Assembly: GCA_026225945.1 (NCBI GenBank)
Contig: JAMJFZ010003638.1
Location: 1-64,000 of the forward strand
Length of the DNA: 64,000 nucleotides
DNA from: Cricetomys ansorgei
Taxonomy: Eukaryota; Chordata; Mammalia; Rodentia; Nesomyidae
Direction: 5' to 3'
Shown here: positions 44,462 to 56,155 of the stretch, in pieces
Position numbering within the stretch: the stretch's first letter is position 1
How the letters are laid out: the number at the start of each line of letters is the position of its first letter
Program-made: the position numbers and the translations under genes
Notes under the pieces: model-generated
What the model was told of the DNA's origin: nothing
The model's input: the letters and a program-made list of their open reading frames with translations, nothing else
Database searches by the model: none

Positions 44462-44872
44462 TGGTTTGGTTTGGTTTTGTCAACTTGAGACAAGCTAAAG
44501 ACATTTGGGAAGAGGGACTAAGAAATTCCTTCATCAGAGTGGCCTAGAGACAAGCCTGTCAGACATTTTCTTGATTAATGGTTGACGTGAAAGGATCAAG
44601 GTCACCGTGGGTGATGCCACCCCAGAGGAGGTGGTCCTGCATGGTATAAGAAGGCAGGCTGAATGACCCACAGGAAGCAAGCCAGTGAACAGCGCTCCTC
44701 TGCAGCGTTAGCTTCAGTGTCTGCTTCCAGGTTCCTGCCTTGAATTCCTGCCTGGCTTCCCTCAGTGACGCACTATTGCCTGGAAATGTGAGGTGAAATA
44801 CGCCTTTTCCTCCTCAAATTGCTTTTGGTCATGGTCTTTATCAGGGCAATAAAAACATAACTAAAATGCAGA
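44462..44872 (+). repeat. Rodent interspersed repeat, near full length
   Basis: TTTGTCAACTTGAGACAAGC, GAGACAAGCCTGTCAGACAT, TTTTCTTGATTAATGGTTGA, GAAGCAAGCCAGTGAACAGC, CAGGTTCCTGCCTTGAATTC, TTGCTTTTGGTCATGGTC, AAAACATAACTAAAATGCA. Same family as 14107-14488. Name uncertain; noncoding. Confidence 0.75.
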
Positions 44873-46689
44873 ACTGTGAATTACCGAATCTGCTTATTTA
44901 AGAGATGTTTATGTGGCGTTTGCCACCTGCCCCTTACTCTGCCAGCATTTCGCTTTAATAATTGGAGATGTTCACGCACCACCAGGGTCCCCGATATGCC
45001 CGGGCCCTCAAGGCATTCCCTTTGAAGAAGTCTCCTTTTGCTGTCACCATAACTACAAGATGGTAAGGCGGGGACCAAACTGTGCCCAGGGTCCTTTAGG
45101 AAGGATAAGACAGAAAACCACAGCACAAAATAATAGGCCAGCTGGCCACAGTATATACCATATTCCCTGGAATTCAGGTTGGAATTCCAACAAGAAAAGG
45201 CGCCTCTGAATGTGTGGGACACTGTATGGGGGGTGGGGTGGGGAGTGGAGGAGGGGTGGGAGGAGCGGAGATAAAATAGTTCTAGGTCCCCATTCACTCC
45301 AGTGGCTGCTGCTCTTCTTCCTCAGGCTAACGTCCTCAGGCTCATGGTAAATGGAGTCTGGAATCCTGGAGGCAGTTCCTAGATGGATGACCTAGAGTCC
45401 CAAAGGCACTCAGCAGCAGAGTACCTCAGACTACCCAGTATTGGGGGCATGGCCCTCCATGGGTGTGGCTTCCAGAGGGCTGCCTCAGGATGACCATTTC
45501 AGGCAGGTAGAAGGGTTCTGACGGGCCCCTTGGTTCACTATGTTCTGCTCCCTGTCAATCATCCAGGAGGAAAGGCTGGAGAAGCATCTGCCAAGTGTGG
45601 TAACGTTTTGTTGCTACAATCTTCTAGGGCCCACACCCCACAATGCTTGCTACTGGGTATGTTGAGGAAGATCTCTGATATTTGGAGATCAAGTGGAGAG
45701 CAGGAGGCACACGTAAAAATAAAAGCCAGCCACAGTAGACTGTACTGCGTATCACATAATTTCACTCATGTGGTGTACTCTGGAAAATAACTAAAGACCC
45801 CCCCGCCCCCCCAAAAAAGTTCAGTGGCTGTCAGAAGATGGGAGAGGGACCAGCTTCCCTGGGGCCTGCGGGATTTGGGAGGACAAGGAAAATGTGTTGC
45901 TGGTGTTCACTGTTCTATTAAACTCGCGCAAATGTATCCTGAGTAGGGTGAATGTTCCTGTATGCACCGTAACTAGTTTCTTCTAAAGAGAAAGTAAATC
46001 ACAGCAGAATGAAGAATTACAATACTGTGATCTTAAAGGAGACGAAGGAGACAGCATCCAGTTCTTCCTGGAAGATTGGGGAAGCGGACTGGGAGACGCC
46101 AGGAAACGGAACATTTGACTTGTGGACCTACAGATTGGCAGGGGCCTACCAAAGAGACAGGAAGGAGGGGGCCTTCTAACGGGACCAGCATACGCAAGGT
46201 ACAGAACTTAGGCAGCCCTACTGTGTGCTCTGCCGGCTGCATGTCACGGGGGTACCGAAGCATCCACTGGCATCCTGGTTTGGACAGTCCCATAGGTGAT
46301 GCTCGAGAGAGGGGCCAACCATCTCTTTCTGTTCTTCTTCAGTCTATGTTAACAGGACAGGGCACAGAAATGGATTCTCATAGGCTGGGAGTCCACAGCC
46401 AAGGTGCTGGCAGATTTAGAAAATGGTGAAGATGGTCTTCCACTTCCAAGATGGAAGCTTTGTCCCCCTGTCCTCCAGGGTGGAGGAAGCAGAGGCCTAA
46501 AGGACAGGCATGTTGGCATCTGGATGAAAGGTCTTTTATTAGGGCAGGAGCTCTATTCATGAGAGAGGAGCCTGCAGCCTAATGCCTCCTTAAAGACCCC
46601 ACCTCTTTAATGTACACTTTTCAAAATAAAAAAAAAAACAAAAACAAACCCAGGTAGCATCAAATGAGCCATTCCGCTCAGTTACATGC
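44873..46689. other. Unique block with G-rich tracts
   Basis: A G-rich run at 45228-45267 (GGGGGGTGGGGTGGGGAGTG) fits the G-quadruplex pattern. A C-run lies at about 45799-45811 and an A-run at 46627-46649. No gene is supported. Confidence 0.4.
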
Positions 46690-46905
46690 ATAGTTCAGCC
46701 AGGCCTTTGTGGTACAGGAAGACGGAAGGTTCAGAGGCTGCTTGGGTTTAGAGAGAGTTCGGGGCCAGCCCGAGCAACTCTTTGAGATCCAATTGCAAAA
46801 TCAAAAAGCAAACCTGGGCTGGAGACACAGCTCAGATGGTAGTGAGCTTGCCTAGCATGTGTGAAGCTCTGGATTCACTCCCCATCACTGCAGACCGTGG
46901 TATCA
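46690..46905 (+). repeat. B4/ID-type SINE cluster
   Basis: A degraded B1-like part (AGCCAGGCCTTTGTGGTACA, GGGGCCAGCCCGAGCAACTC) is followed by an ID-like head (GGGCTGGAGACACAGCTCAG, GAGCTTGCCTAGCATG, GATTCACTCCCCATCAC). It could be one B4 composite or two adjacent SINEs. Confidence 0.6.
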
Positions 46906-46984
46906 ACTGCACTCAGAGTGTCGAGCTCCACTGAGCAGAGGCCCTGCACCCACTATGCAATGATGCTCCCCCCCCTCTCCTGCA

Positions 46985-47095
46985 GCTGCTAATACCCTCT
47001 AATCTAGTCACTGTCTCTAGCTATTTCATGTAAATGGAATCACTCAATACATGTCCCTGTGCATCTGGCTTTCTTCATTTAGCATATTTGTGTTT
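46985..47095 (+). repeat. Old L1-type fragment
   Basis: TTTCATGTAAATGGAATCAC then CTGTGCATCTGGCTTTCTTC and ATTTAGCATATTTG recall an L1M-type segment (ATATAAATGGAATCATACAA ... GGCTTCTTTCACTTAGCATA). Short. Confidence 0.5.
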
Positions 47096-47655
47096 TGTAT
47101 TTAATTAGGTTAGTGAGTCTGGAGAGAATTTTGTCATTGGAGACAGGTGGGGGAAGGGGAAGGCAGCCTTGTGAAGTGAAGCATCAGGACTCATTATGGG
47201 CTGGCATGACTCATCTCCAGCATCCTGCACAGGCTGCAGATCTTCCCTGGCGTCTTAGAATCACCCGCGTCTCACCTGCATCCCCGTTGTGCTCCGAGGG
47301 CTGGCTGAGCCCCTTCCTCGGTCAGGTCTGTTGCACACGATGCTCTTACCTGCTACAAAATCAGAAAGGGAATTGCTCAAATTGTTCTTCTTTTTTTTTA
47401 CATGTCCAAAAATTGCTAATGAGGCAACCCAAGAAGCAGGGTTTGGAGTTAATTAGCCCTTGAACCGTCAAGACTAATTGCGTCCAGTGAGTTCTGACAT
47501 TTCCAAGAATAATTAAAGACCTGAAATGTTGTCACGTTTCACAAAGGCCCAAATACTGTGTGAATGGTCCCCCTTGTTTTCCCAGTGCATAAAGTCTGGA
47601 AACGTAAAAAGCTATACCTGGCGCTAATTGCAGATCTTTGGATGAAATGTTATAT
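47096..47655. other. Unique sequence; candidate conserved noncoding element 47,380-47,650
   Basis: The right part carries GTTAATTAGCCC, GACTAATTGCG and GCGCTAATTGCA, AT-rich homeodomain-like motifs in non-repetitive DNA. Conservation cannot be assessed here. Confidence 0.3.
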
Positions 47656-47735
47656 ATGAGTCTCTCTCTCTGCATATATATGTGTGTGTGTGTGTATATA
47701 CATATATTCATATATGTACACACACATATATATCA
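47656..47735. repeat. TA/GT microsatellite cluster
   Basis: CTCTCTCTCTGCATATATAT, (GT)7, then ATATACATATATTCATAT and CACACACATATATAT. Confidence 0.9.
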
Positions 47736-47789
47736 GTAAAATATAATGGCTCCAATAATGGGTGACACGTTAAGAATATCTTAAGTCAC

Positions 47790-47965
47790 TGGAGAGTAAT
47801 AATAGTTGGCGCTCACTGTGTGCTTATGCCTTATTGTCTGCCTGGCCCTATAGTCCAAGGGCCACAAGATCCTATGAAGCAGATAGAGTTTTTGTCCTTC
47901 ATTAGTGGAGGAGAAAGGTGAGACGAGGGAAGTCGTGTGAATTCTTCAGGGCCACACAGGTGTGT
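47790..47965 (-). repeat. MIR SINE (reverse)
   Basis: TCACTGTGTGCTTATGCC, TCCTATGAAGCAGATAGAG, TTTTTGTCCTTCATTAGTGG, GAGAAAGGTGAGACGAGG and AGGGCCACACAGG follow the reversed MIR order (TACTATGTGC ... CCTATGAGGTAGGTA ... AAACTGAGGC ... AAGGTCACACAG). Confidence 0.7.
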
Positions 47966-49126
47966 GACAACACAATCAGCCCTGTCTCCATGTGGTCTTC
48001 ACCACCCTCTTCTCCGCCACACACACTGCACACGCCTCTTGGGCAACAAGGCAGCATGTATGTACAATGAATCCACAGAAACCCAAGGCTGCACAGGGCT
48101 TCACGGGGCCCCAATGGGACCACCAAAGGCAAGCAGCAGAGCTGCTGTTCAGAAACAGCAGGGTCAAATCATGATGTCGTCATTGACGTATGTACATATG
48201 TCATGCTGAATGGAGTGACTGTTAACTGTAGCCATGACAACGAGAAATCTCACTCTCGTGGAGAGAACAGTAACTCGTTCAGACCTTTGTACAATGCAAC
48301 CCCAGGTCCCTTTTCACGAAGAGTGTTAACACTGGTCACGGTTCTCAACGGCTCTTCCTGGGTGGCACATTGAAGGTCCTCCTGGAAAAGGTAGGGAACC
48401 CAGGAACAAAGCTCTCCTAGGCACACCCCTTCTGAAATTACACTTATAACTTGGGAAAGAGACGGCCATTCACAGTCTCTCACTGTTCGGGAGAGATGTT
48501 AAAGTTGCTTTTCAGAAAGGCTGAAGGCAGGCATTAGGGGGGTAACTATCATGACCTCTTCCCCGTTGTGCTATTAGTTAATTATGCTCAGCTGTAAGGA
48601 GTGGAGAGCTTGGAAGCAGGAGGGCATGAAGGCCAGAGGAAGCCCACAGCCGAGGGTCTGTGGGCGTGGGAGTCACCGCACTAGGGTTCTCCATACTCCT
48701 TGCTGTCTCCGCAAGACAAAATAGCTTCAGGAGAGTCTCTCCCCAGAATGGTCCCTGTGTCTCCTTTGAGGAACTGAAGGGCTTCCTCAGGGAACAGGGC
48801 TCTTCCTCAAATTCCCCATCTGCAGGGCTTTTGGATAGCTGCTCTCCTTTGAGTAGGCCCTGATTGTTTACTTCTCTTTCTCTTCCCATACCTGGACCCT
48901 ACTCGTTGGAGTCCTGTGCTTTCTTGCCTGCTTCGAGACTTCTTGCACCTATTTTCCCATCTAGAACCCCAAATCCAAGAAACAGGTCCGACCGTGACTC
49001 CAGCTATCCCCAGAGTGGCTCCCCAAAGTGACCTTTCTGGACTTTCCATGAGAGTCACACAGTTCCCAGCGCTGACAATCCTCTGCAGTGATGGTTGCTT
49101 CATTATATTTTGCAGTCTTAGGAGAC
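47966..49126. other. Unique sequence, no gene supported
   Basis: Overlapping short frames; no recognised product or repeat. Confidence 0.35.
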
Positions 49127-49322
49127 ACCCGTGCGGGATAGAGAGTCGACTCAGTAGTTAAGAACACCTGTGTTTGGTTCTCAGCCCACACATGGCGGCT
49201 CACAACTAGCTCTAACTTCAGTTCTGATACCCTCTTACAGCCTCCGTACGCACCTAGTACATACTTGGTACGCATGAATACACATAGGCAAAATGCACAC
49301 ATAAAATGAGTAAGTCTTAATT
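49127..49322 (+). repeat. B2/B3-type SINE (diverged)
   Basis: GTGCGGGATAGAGAGTCGAC, TCAGTAGTTAAGAACACC, CACATGGCGGCTCACAACT, CCTCTTACAGCCTCC, AATGCACACATAAAATGAG. Forward. Confidence 0.85.
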
Positions 49323-50033
49323 GATGATGATGACAAAGACGACAATGACTTCCTGTGCGTTTCTGGCCAACTGACTTCCTTTCTACCTTCCTTCTGGCAA
49401 CTTGGGACAGGATAGACCCCCGGGAAAGTGACAGACCCAAGTTCGTCCCCAGAGGCAGAGAGAAGCAGCAGCGGCTCCCTCTCCAGATCACAGTAGTCAC
49501 CTCCTACGGATTCAGGCGACTCTGATGTGCTGCAGGCACTGGCAGATACAGGATGATCAGGTCACAGGAGTCAACAGGAAGTGGGTGACAGGCTATGAGA
49601 TCTGGGGAGTTGTCTTACAATTTTCCTTCTTGGTTCATGTTTGAGTGTTTCTGTCACTATAGGTCTCTGGTAGCAGCATATCAAAATCAGGAAATATTTC
49701 ACAGGTGACTAATCTATGTTAACTGCTGTAACCTAATGTGACCAGGAAAGAAAATGCATAGGTTGGCAACTGCAGCATCAGAATGAGCCCTATACCATGA
49801 CCAGCCATACACCTAGTGACTGAGGAGGCCAGGCTGAGCCCACAGCAGGAGCCCAGGACCTGGTACATCTCCCTCTTGGGTGGAAGGACTCTGGTCCTTC
49901 CATAGTTCCTTGGGAAGAGCAGGCCTTGCCAAGTCAGTTATCAACAGCCAGGGAGGAGGAAGGGCTCACTCAGCCCAAGTGAGAAAAGAAAAAGGGGACT
50001 CTAATGTTCATACTGTATTCAGAAGGCACATCT
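49323..50033. other. Unique sequence, no feature recognised
   Basis: Nothing identified. Confidence 0.35.
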
Positions 50034-50165
50034 TGAGCTGGGCATGAAAGCACATGGTGTAATCCAAGTGGTTGGGAGTCAGAGGCAGGAAAACTGAGTG
50101 TTAGGGTTCATCCAGGAATATGTTGATCCCCCCATCTCAAAAAAAACACACACAACAACAAAAAG
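50034..50165 (+). repeat. Old B1-like SINE
   Basis: GAGCTGGGCATGAAAGCACA, GGTGTAATCCAAGTGGTTGG, AGTCAGAGGCAGGAAAACTG, CATCTCAAAAAAAACACAC. Diverged forward B1 or proto-B1. Confidence 0.65.
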
Positions 50166-50242
50166 GGCTACATCTGTTGAGCAATCTGAGAAACAACAGG
50201 TAGGATAGCAAAATGAGCTCTCTTAACACCTTCACCAAGGTG

Positions 50243-50335
50243 GTTGATGGGGCTGGGGTGGCTTAGAGGTAGTGTTTGCCTAGCATGAGCAAGGCCTTGG
50301 GCCAGTCCCTGGAACAAAACAGAAAAACCCAATCA
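50243..50335 (+). repeat. ID/B4-like SINE
   Basis: GATGGGGCTGGGGTGGCTTA, GAGGTAGTGTTTGCCTAGCA, GGGCCAGTCCCTGGAAC with an AAAACAGAAAAACCC tail. Confidence 0.75.
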
Positions 50336-50574
50336 GCTACTAAAAGGGATAAAGGTGAATGAGCTAGAACAGAGAAGAGGAGAGCTGAGCTGCAGAGAAC
50401 GTGTCAGAGGTGAGACCGGACATCTGAGAGGGAGCCAGGACTGTAGAAGGGAAAGAAGCAATGTTAAGTACACCTGGGAGGTTGTGAGCCTTGGGAATAA
50501 GAGGTGTGTGTGTATGTCACTGGTGGCGGGGCACGGGGGAAAATGGCGCTCTGTGGAGGGTGACTGTTTTACTT

Positions 50575-51115
50575 GAAGATAGTGAACGGATGGTTTCTGT
50601 AGTCAACTTGTATTGCTCAAATGACCAAGACTCTGTCAGGGCTAACGGAGACTCCATTTTCCCAAACTCCAAAAGGCAGAAGGTACAAATGGCTACCTGT
50701 GGTGCCTATTCGCAGACCAAGATGCATGTTGGCCTCCAGGCTCTCTGAGCATCACAGGTACTAGTGTTTCAAAGTCCATGCTGGCATCCTAGCTCTCCTC
50801 ACCTCCTCCCCATCCCCAAACTCTCTCCAGCTCAGGAGCTTCCCCCCTTCCAGTTTACCCATTCTCCTATGACCCTGCTATTTAGACTATGCTTCCTCAT
50901 TTCTGCCTCTTCTCTCTCTTTGTCTTCCTCTCTGTCCCCTCTCCTTGCCCCCCCGCTCTCCCACGCTCCCCCTCTCTTCATGCCCCCATATGCTCCCACT
51001 TCTCTCATGGCCAGGTCTGGTCTGCTGGCCATGTTCAGTCTACTACTTACTCTCTCTGCTCTGGCCATTTCCAGATAGTTCTGGCAGTTCTCTCTCATGT
51101 CTATAATAAAAGCCT
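50575..51115 (+). repeat. Possible solo LTR, pyrimidine-rich (tentative)
   Basis: ACGGAGACTCCATTTTCCC near the left, a long C/T-rich stretch (50850-51000), and AATAAAAGCCTTGG at the right resemble a rodent ERVK-type LTR: U3, then a polyadenylation site. No flanking target duplication or TG...CA ends were verified. A B2 starts directly after. Confidence 0.4.
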
Positions 51116-51270
51116 TGGGGCTTGTGAGATGGCTCAGTGGTTAAGGACACTGGCTGCACTTTCAGAGGACCCAGGTCCAACTCTCAGCACCTACATGGCA
51201 GCTCACAACTCACTGTAAGTCTGGTTGCAGGGCATCTGACATCAATGCACCGAAAATAAATTTAAATCAA
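51116..51270 (+). repeat. B2 SINE (short tail)
   Basis: GGGGCTTGTGAGATGGCTCA, GGTTAAGGACACTGGCTGCA, AGGTCCAACTCTCAGCACC, CATGGCAGCTCACAACTC, ending AAAATAAATTTAAATC. Forward, partly deleted body. Confidence 0.92.
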
Positions 51271-51396
51271 TTATTTAAAAAAATATTAAAAAACCAAAAA
51301 ACCTTTCCCTTAGCCACAACATGGAGATTTTATGCCACCAGCTTATACAGACTCCTTTTCTCTTGTCCCAAATTCTCCTTCCTCAGTTTCCTTTGT

Positions 51397-51625
51397 ATTA
51401 GTTACTCTTGCATAGCTGTGACCAAATACCTAACAGAGAGAACTTAAAAGAGCAGAGATTTATTATTTTGGCTCATGGTTTCAGAAGGTTCACTGCATCT
51501 TCTTGACTTTGTACACAGAAAGCAGAGACAGAGCAAAAGAAGGAGCCAAGCCCAGAATATTCCCAAGAAGCTTTTCCTTGGTGACTCACTTCCTCCAACT
51601 AAGTTCCAGCTCCTAAAGTTCCCAG
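51397..51625 (-). repeat. MaLR-like LTR (reverse)
   Basis: TTAGTTACTCTTGCATAGCT, GACCAAATACCTAACAGAGA, TTTATTATTTTGGCTCATGG, CACTTCCTCCAACTAAGTTC. Reversed MaLR-type layout. Family uncertain. Confidence 0.55.
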
Positions 51626-51661
51626 AACTACTAGCTATGGACCAATTATTTAAAACATGAA

Positions 51662-51662
<1 letters not shown>

Positions 51663-51709
<47 letters not shown>
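51663..51709. repeat. (GT)n microsatellite
   Basis: About 23 GT units. Confidence 0.97.
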
Positions 51710-51710
<1 letters not shown>

Positions 51711-52869
51711 ACTATTCAAATCAAAACTCTAGATATAGACTTTTTGCTAGGAGAAGGTGACTAGACTTTTATAGCTAAACCCTAATACCTCTGTGGATCT
51801 TGCAGACTTGATTTGAATTGAAGAACATTGTTCCACCAAGCAGCATTGTAACATAAGCATGTACCAACTGCTACCCTGTGTGAAAAGGAAAGAGTAAGAA
51901 TTATATGTTTTCTTTGAGCAAGATAGATGGTGCTGATCTGCCTTTAAAATGACTGAGTTCAAACCAACAACCCAGTCCTAAACAGAAACCATTAGAAAGG
52001 TCTTGTCAGGAGGGATTCCATGATGTGAGCCGGAAGTCACCACCAAAGCCACAGGAGAAACTGGGTACACACTAACAGGAAGGGCTGCATGCCTCGTGGG
52101 AATATAGAACATATGTGAGTGAAATTGTAAGATAAAGCAACAACAACAGCAAAGCCCTGCAAAATAAAATAAAGACCTTCATTCAACTATGACTACCCAC
52201 AGCCCCCAGAGTTTCATGTTCTGATGGAAGTTTTCCAGAGGAAATTTTGAAGTACTCTGCTGTATACGCATGCGAAGACATCATTCCGAGGCCAGAATCT
52301 TGCCTTCTCACTTCTCAGTGAGAAAATCAAGTGTTATGTGTCATCATAGATGCTGAGAGAAAGTCTGATGTCTACATAATACACCAACAATGGGAACCCC
52401 AAACATGGAGAGACCGGAGCTGGACGCCCTCTGTGCCTATTAGAACTGCGCCACCAGCCCATGGGAAATGTGGACCCAGATGGGTGTTCCGAGGTATGGC
52501 TGAGCCAGGGCTATGGCTCCAGACTGTAAAGCAGATTGTGTAACTGAGTAGAAAGCAGGTTAGTGCAAGCTCACACTCATAGCCAGATGAAGAATGCCTT
52601 CAGGATGTCAGGGCTCCTTGGCTTCCTCCGGGAGCCATTGGGGGCCCAGTGCCCTGGCCTGCTTTGCTCCTGTGTAGAGGACTTCCCAAGGTTCCTCAGC
52701 CTGCTGTGGTCCCTCCTAACTCACCGGGTGTAGCACACAATACTCAGAAATATGCAAAGGTGCCTTACTGACTCCTAAATCCTGTCAATACTCCCATAAT
52801 TTAGGACAACTGGCCTTTCTAGTCAAATTGCTTTTTAAAAAGATTTATTCAGTTTTTAATTAAAATTAT
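51710..52869. other. Unique sequence, no feature recognised
   Basis: Nothing identified as gene or repeat. Confidence 0.35.
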
Positions 52870-53092
52870 TTCTAAGGATTTATTTATTTTATGCATGTGA
52901 GTGCTTTGCCTACATGTATGAGGGCATGCCAGGAGTGTGCCTGATGCTCTCGAGGGTCAGGAGAGAGCATTGGATCCCCTGGAACTGGAGTTATAGATGG
53001 TTGTGAACCACTATATGGTCACTGGGAACTGAACCCTGGTCCTCTGCAAGAGCAGCCAGTGCTTTTAACCACTGAGTCATCTCTCCAGTCCT
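52870..53092 (-). repeat. B3/B2 SINE (reverse), first of a doublet
   Basis: CTAAGGATTTATTTATTTTA, AGTGCTTTGCCTACATGTAT, GAACTGGAGTTATAGATGGT, CACTGAGTCATCTCTCCAGT. Directly followed by a second reverse copy. Confidence 0.93.
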
Positions 53093-53117
53093 CATTACCA
53101 AAGTTAAAAACAAATTC

Positions 53118-53312
53118 AATGAGTGTCTGCCTATATGCATGTAAAGTACACCATGTGTGTGCTTGGTGCCCCTGAAAGCCAGAATTGGGCATCAGATCCC
53201 GAGAAACTGGCGTTATGGACAGTTGTGAGCCACCATGTAGGTGCTGGGAATCGAACGTGGGTCCTCTGCGAGAGCAGCAAAGGAATTTTTAACTGCTCAG
53301 CCACATTGTCTT
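53118..53312 (-). repeat. B3/B2 SINE (reverse), second of a doublet
   Basis: AATGAGTGTCTGCCTATATG, GAAAGCCAGAATTGGGCATC, GTTGTGAGCCACCATGTAGG, AACTGCTCAGCCACATTGTC. More diverged than its left neighbour, so separate insertions. Confidence 0.9.
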
Positions 53313-53939
53313 ATTCTTCCTAGTCTCCCACCAGCTGGGCTTCTGGCCAGTCCTCAGCTGGCCCTCTGTACCCTAAGCTGTCTCCCTGGGACTCCCCCTG
53401 CCTCCACCTCATGGCCGCCCTTGCCTGGTAGAGGCCAGAGTTCATCCACGATGGGCTGTCAGACTCCACTGTGTAAAGCCTGCCCTTGTTCTCCCTGTCC
53501 TGTGGTTCCGGCACACTGTGTGGTTATGTGACAGTAGCCATGCTGTCTGTACTTTAGACTTTTGGTTTGTTGTTCTTCTTTGCAGGGTAGCACTGAGGGT
53601 CGGCCTACACCCCACTTACCTCGATATGTCCCGCGCCTCCCTGGGGTCAGTGCCCACCACGTTAGATCTCATTTGTTGGGCTCGTGCGACTGACTGTGAC
53701 TGTATTTCTCAAAACCTTGTCTGTAAATGATGGCTAATAATAGTGTGTCCTTCTCAGGGTCATGATCAGATGCAGACAATGCCAAGTACCCAGCTTGACA
53801 CATATGGAGTGTCGGTTCTTCTGACTATTATACAAAAAATAAGCACACCTCATTTAAATCTTTACCAGTCCCCAGCTTTTGGAGCATGACCTTCCAACTT
53901 CCTTGACCGGCAAAGTACACAGAGTTCTTGTCTTCTGAT
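53313..53939. other. Unique sequence, no feature recognised
   Basis: A TTCTTCTTTGCAG acceptor-like run at 53573-53585 has no supporting exon. Confidence 0.35.
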
Positions 53940-54090
53940 GTTCTTAACCCTCCTTGCGCATCAAAATAATCTGAGAGCCCTTCAAAATGGCCGTCGCTGG
54001 AGCCCCACCCTCCCAACATGCTCCAATAGAAGAGTCCCCTGTGATCATTGAATCCCCTCGTGTCTGCCAAGTAGAGCCAGAATGAAGTCC
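53940..54090 (+). repeat. MER3/hAT-like fragment (tentative)
   Basis: CATCAAAATAATCTGAGAGC then CCTTCAAAATGG and GCTGGAGCCCCACCCTCCCA resemble the order of old hAT MER elements (CATCAGAATCACCTGGAGAGC ... GGGCCCCACCCCC). Weak. Confidence 0.45.
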
Positions 54091-56114
54091 CTCTAAACCA
54101 TTAGTGAGTTGACACTTCTGCCACCGGCCCTTTTGCCCATTGAGCGGTAGGGTTGATGGGAGCAAAACTCCCTCCAGGCCTCCAGCTCTCATTTCTCCTG
54201 CTATCCTTGGTGAAAGGTGGACTTAGTGCCACAGGCATGACGAGGAGAGTCCTGACGAGGTCACACCCGGGTGGTGGTCCTCCTGAGCAGTGACATCTGG
54301 CTGTTACATCCTGGTAAAGGTAAGGGGGGCTGACAAGGACACGGAGGCGCCCGTCTCTTCCTCTCCAGCCCTTTAAAATCCTTCTTCTGTAACTATATGC
54401 ACAAAGCTGCTAAAACCCAGGCATTGAATTTCCATGGGAATTCGGCCAAAGTCAGGACTGGAGAATCTGGCCCCATGGTGGCCAGTTTGGAATGCTGAGT
54501 CAGGGCCTTTATGCTGACTCTGATCTCGCCGGACTTACGTAAGTCCAGAAGTTGGACTCAGGAGCTCTGTTGCCAAGATGGAAGGGGGTGGGCATTTAAA
54601 TTTGAGACAGGGCAGATAGTGTCCAAGGCAAAAGAAATACTATCTCTGGGGAAAGACAGGAGAGAGGGAGGAATGGAGGGAGGCACCGAGGGAGGGTGTT
54701 TTGGAGACACTGAGTACTGTACAAATGAATGTCTCATTGTAAGAAAACCTCTGTGGGTTTGCTATCCTCAGGCCTTGCTTTTCTCTCTGTTCACCTGAGA
54801 TGGCCTCCTCTTGTCTTCTTCCAGATTCTTCTAGGGATGGTTTCTCATGTCTGCTCTCATCTTGCCCATCAACCACAGAATGTAATTTCAAAATCCACAC
54901 AAGGATCCATGAACTGTCAAGGTGATGCTGAGGATGGGCCCCCTTTACTCCGGACCCGAGATCTGGTCCTCCCAATATCCTCCCACACCCAAGGAGGCTC
55001 AGTTCCAGATAGGACTTGGGGTTCTCCCACAAGCTTCAAGGGCTTACTCCAGACACAGTTAAGCTTCACAGCTCCGTGAGACCTGACCTTGAGAAACTGA
55101 TACCTCTGGAAAGCTGAGTAAGTTACCTTGATCACATATCACCTGCAGCATAGATAGAGCCAGCACCTATGTCTGCCAACAGCCTCCTGTTTGCTGGCTT
55201 CCAACCCTGGGCTAGAGAGGACCAGATTGGCATCAGGATCACCCAAGGTTGGAGAAGAAGAACGTTGTTCCTCGGCCACACACCCTCTGGCTGCATGTCA
55301 GCTGGCAGGGGTGCTTTTGAAAATTTTGTCTGGGTACAGGTTACACAGACAGAGCAAGAGAACCAGCCAGGGAGGACATTCTTAATGTATGAAGTCACTG
55401 GCTTCCAGATCGTTCTACCCGCAGAACAAGGTTGTTGTGCTGACTGCCACAGAGCAAATCTCCCCAAAGGCTTCTAGTTGCAGCAGAGAGAATGTAGAAA
55501 ATCTACCAAACACCCTGCGGCTTCACTCAGCACCTCCAAACTCAAATATTTGTTTTGCGTATCAGGAAATGGCTCCGGGCGCTGGTACCATCTCGCTAAG
55601 TGCGAGATGAGGCCACGTGACCAGCTAAGTGCCCGGAGTGAGTCAGGATTTCTCCTGTGCAGGAGCCCTCCTCTAATCCACGCCTCTTAACAATGGCACC
55701 TGACTTAGAACCAGTCTGGAATCTTTCCCCACGCTAGGCGTCCAACCTTCCTTTAGCCTTCCCTGGTCTCTGGAGCCAAACACTGTTGGCCCTTCACCCC
55801 TGCTGAAGACCCTACCGTAGTCCTCTGTGGCTAGGTTTACCATCTTTGACTGGCCACCCAACTAAGACTCAAGACTTTCTGTTCCCAGTTTCACGTGAAG
55901 TGCTGTCTGCTAACAGGGCTCAGTGCCCAGTAATGCCAAGTCTTTCCCGTCCTCCCTCTGCTCCTGATCAGAAGGGAAGGACATCCAAAGGAGAGTCTGG
56001 GAGTAGGGTAGGCCATCCTCCCTCTCCTCCAGCTTGTACAGGTAGGATTCCTGGCTGCAGGCATGTGATGGTCTCATGAGTTCACGCCATTCTTTCTGTA
56101 CACATCAAACTTGG

Positions 56115-56116
<2 letters not shown>
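54091..56116. other. Unique sequence, no gene supported
   Basis: Frames on both strands (54640-55032 minus, 54729-55079 plus, 55132-55467 minus) overlap and have no recognised product. A GGAGGGAGGC patch lies at about 54667-54685. Confidence 0.35.

Positions 56117-56153
<37 letters not shown>
56117..56153. repeat. (AC)n microsatellite
   Basis: About 18 AC units. Confidence 0.97.
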
Positions 56154-56155
<2 letters not shown>

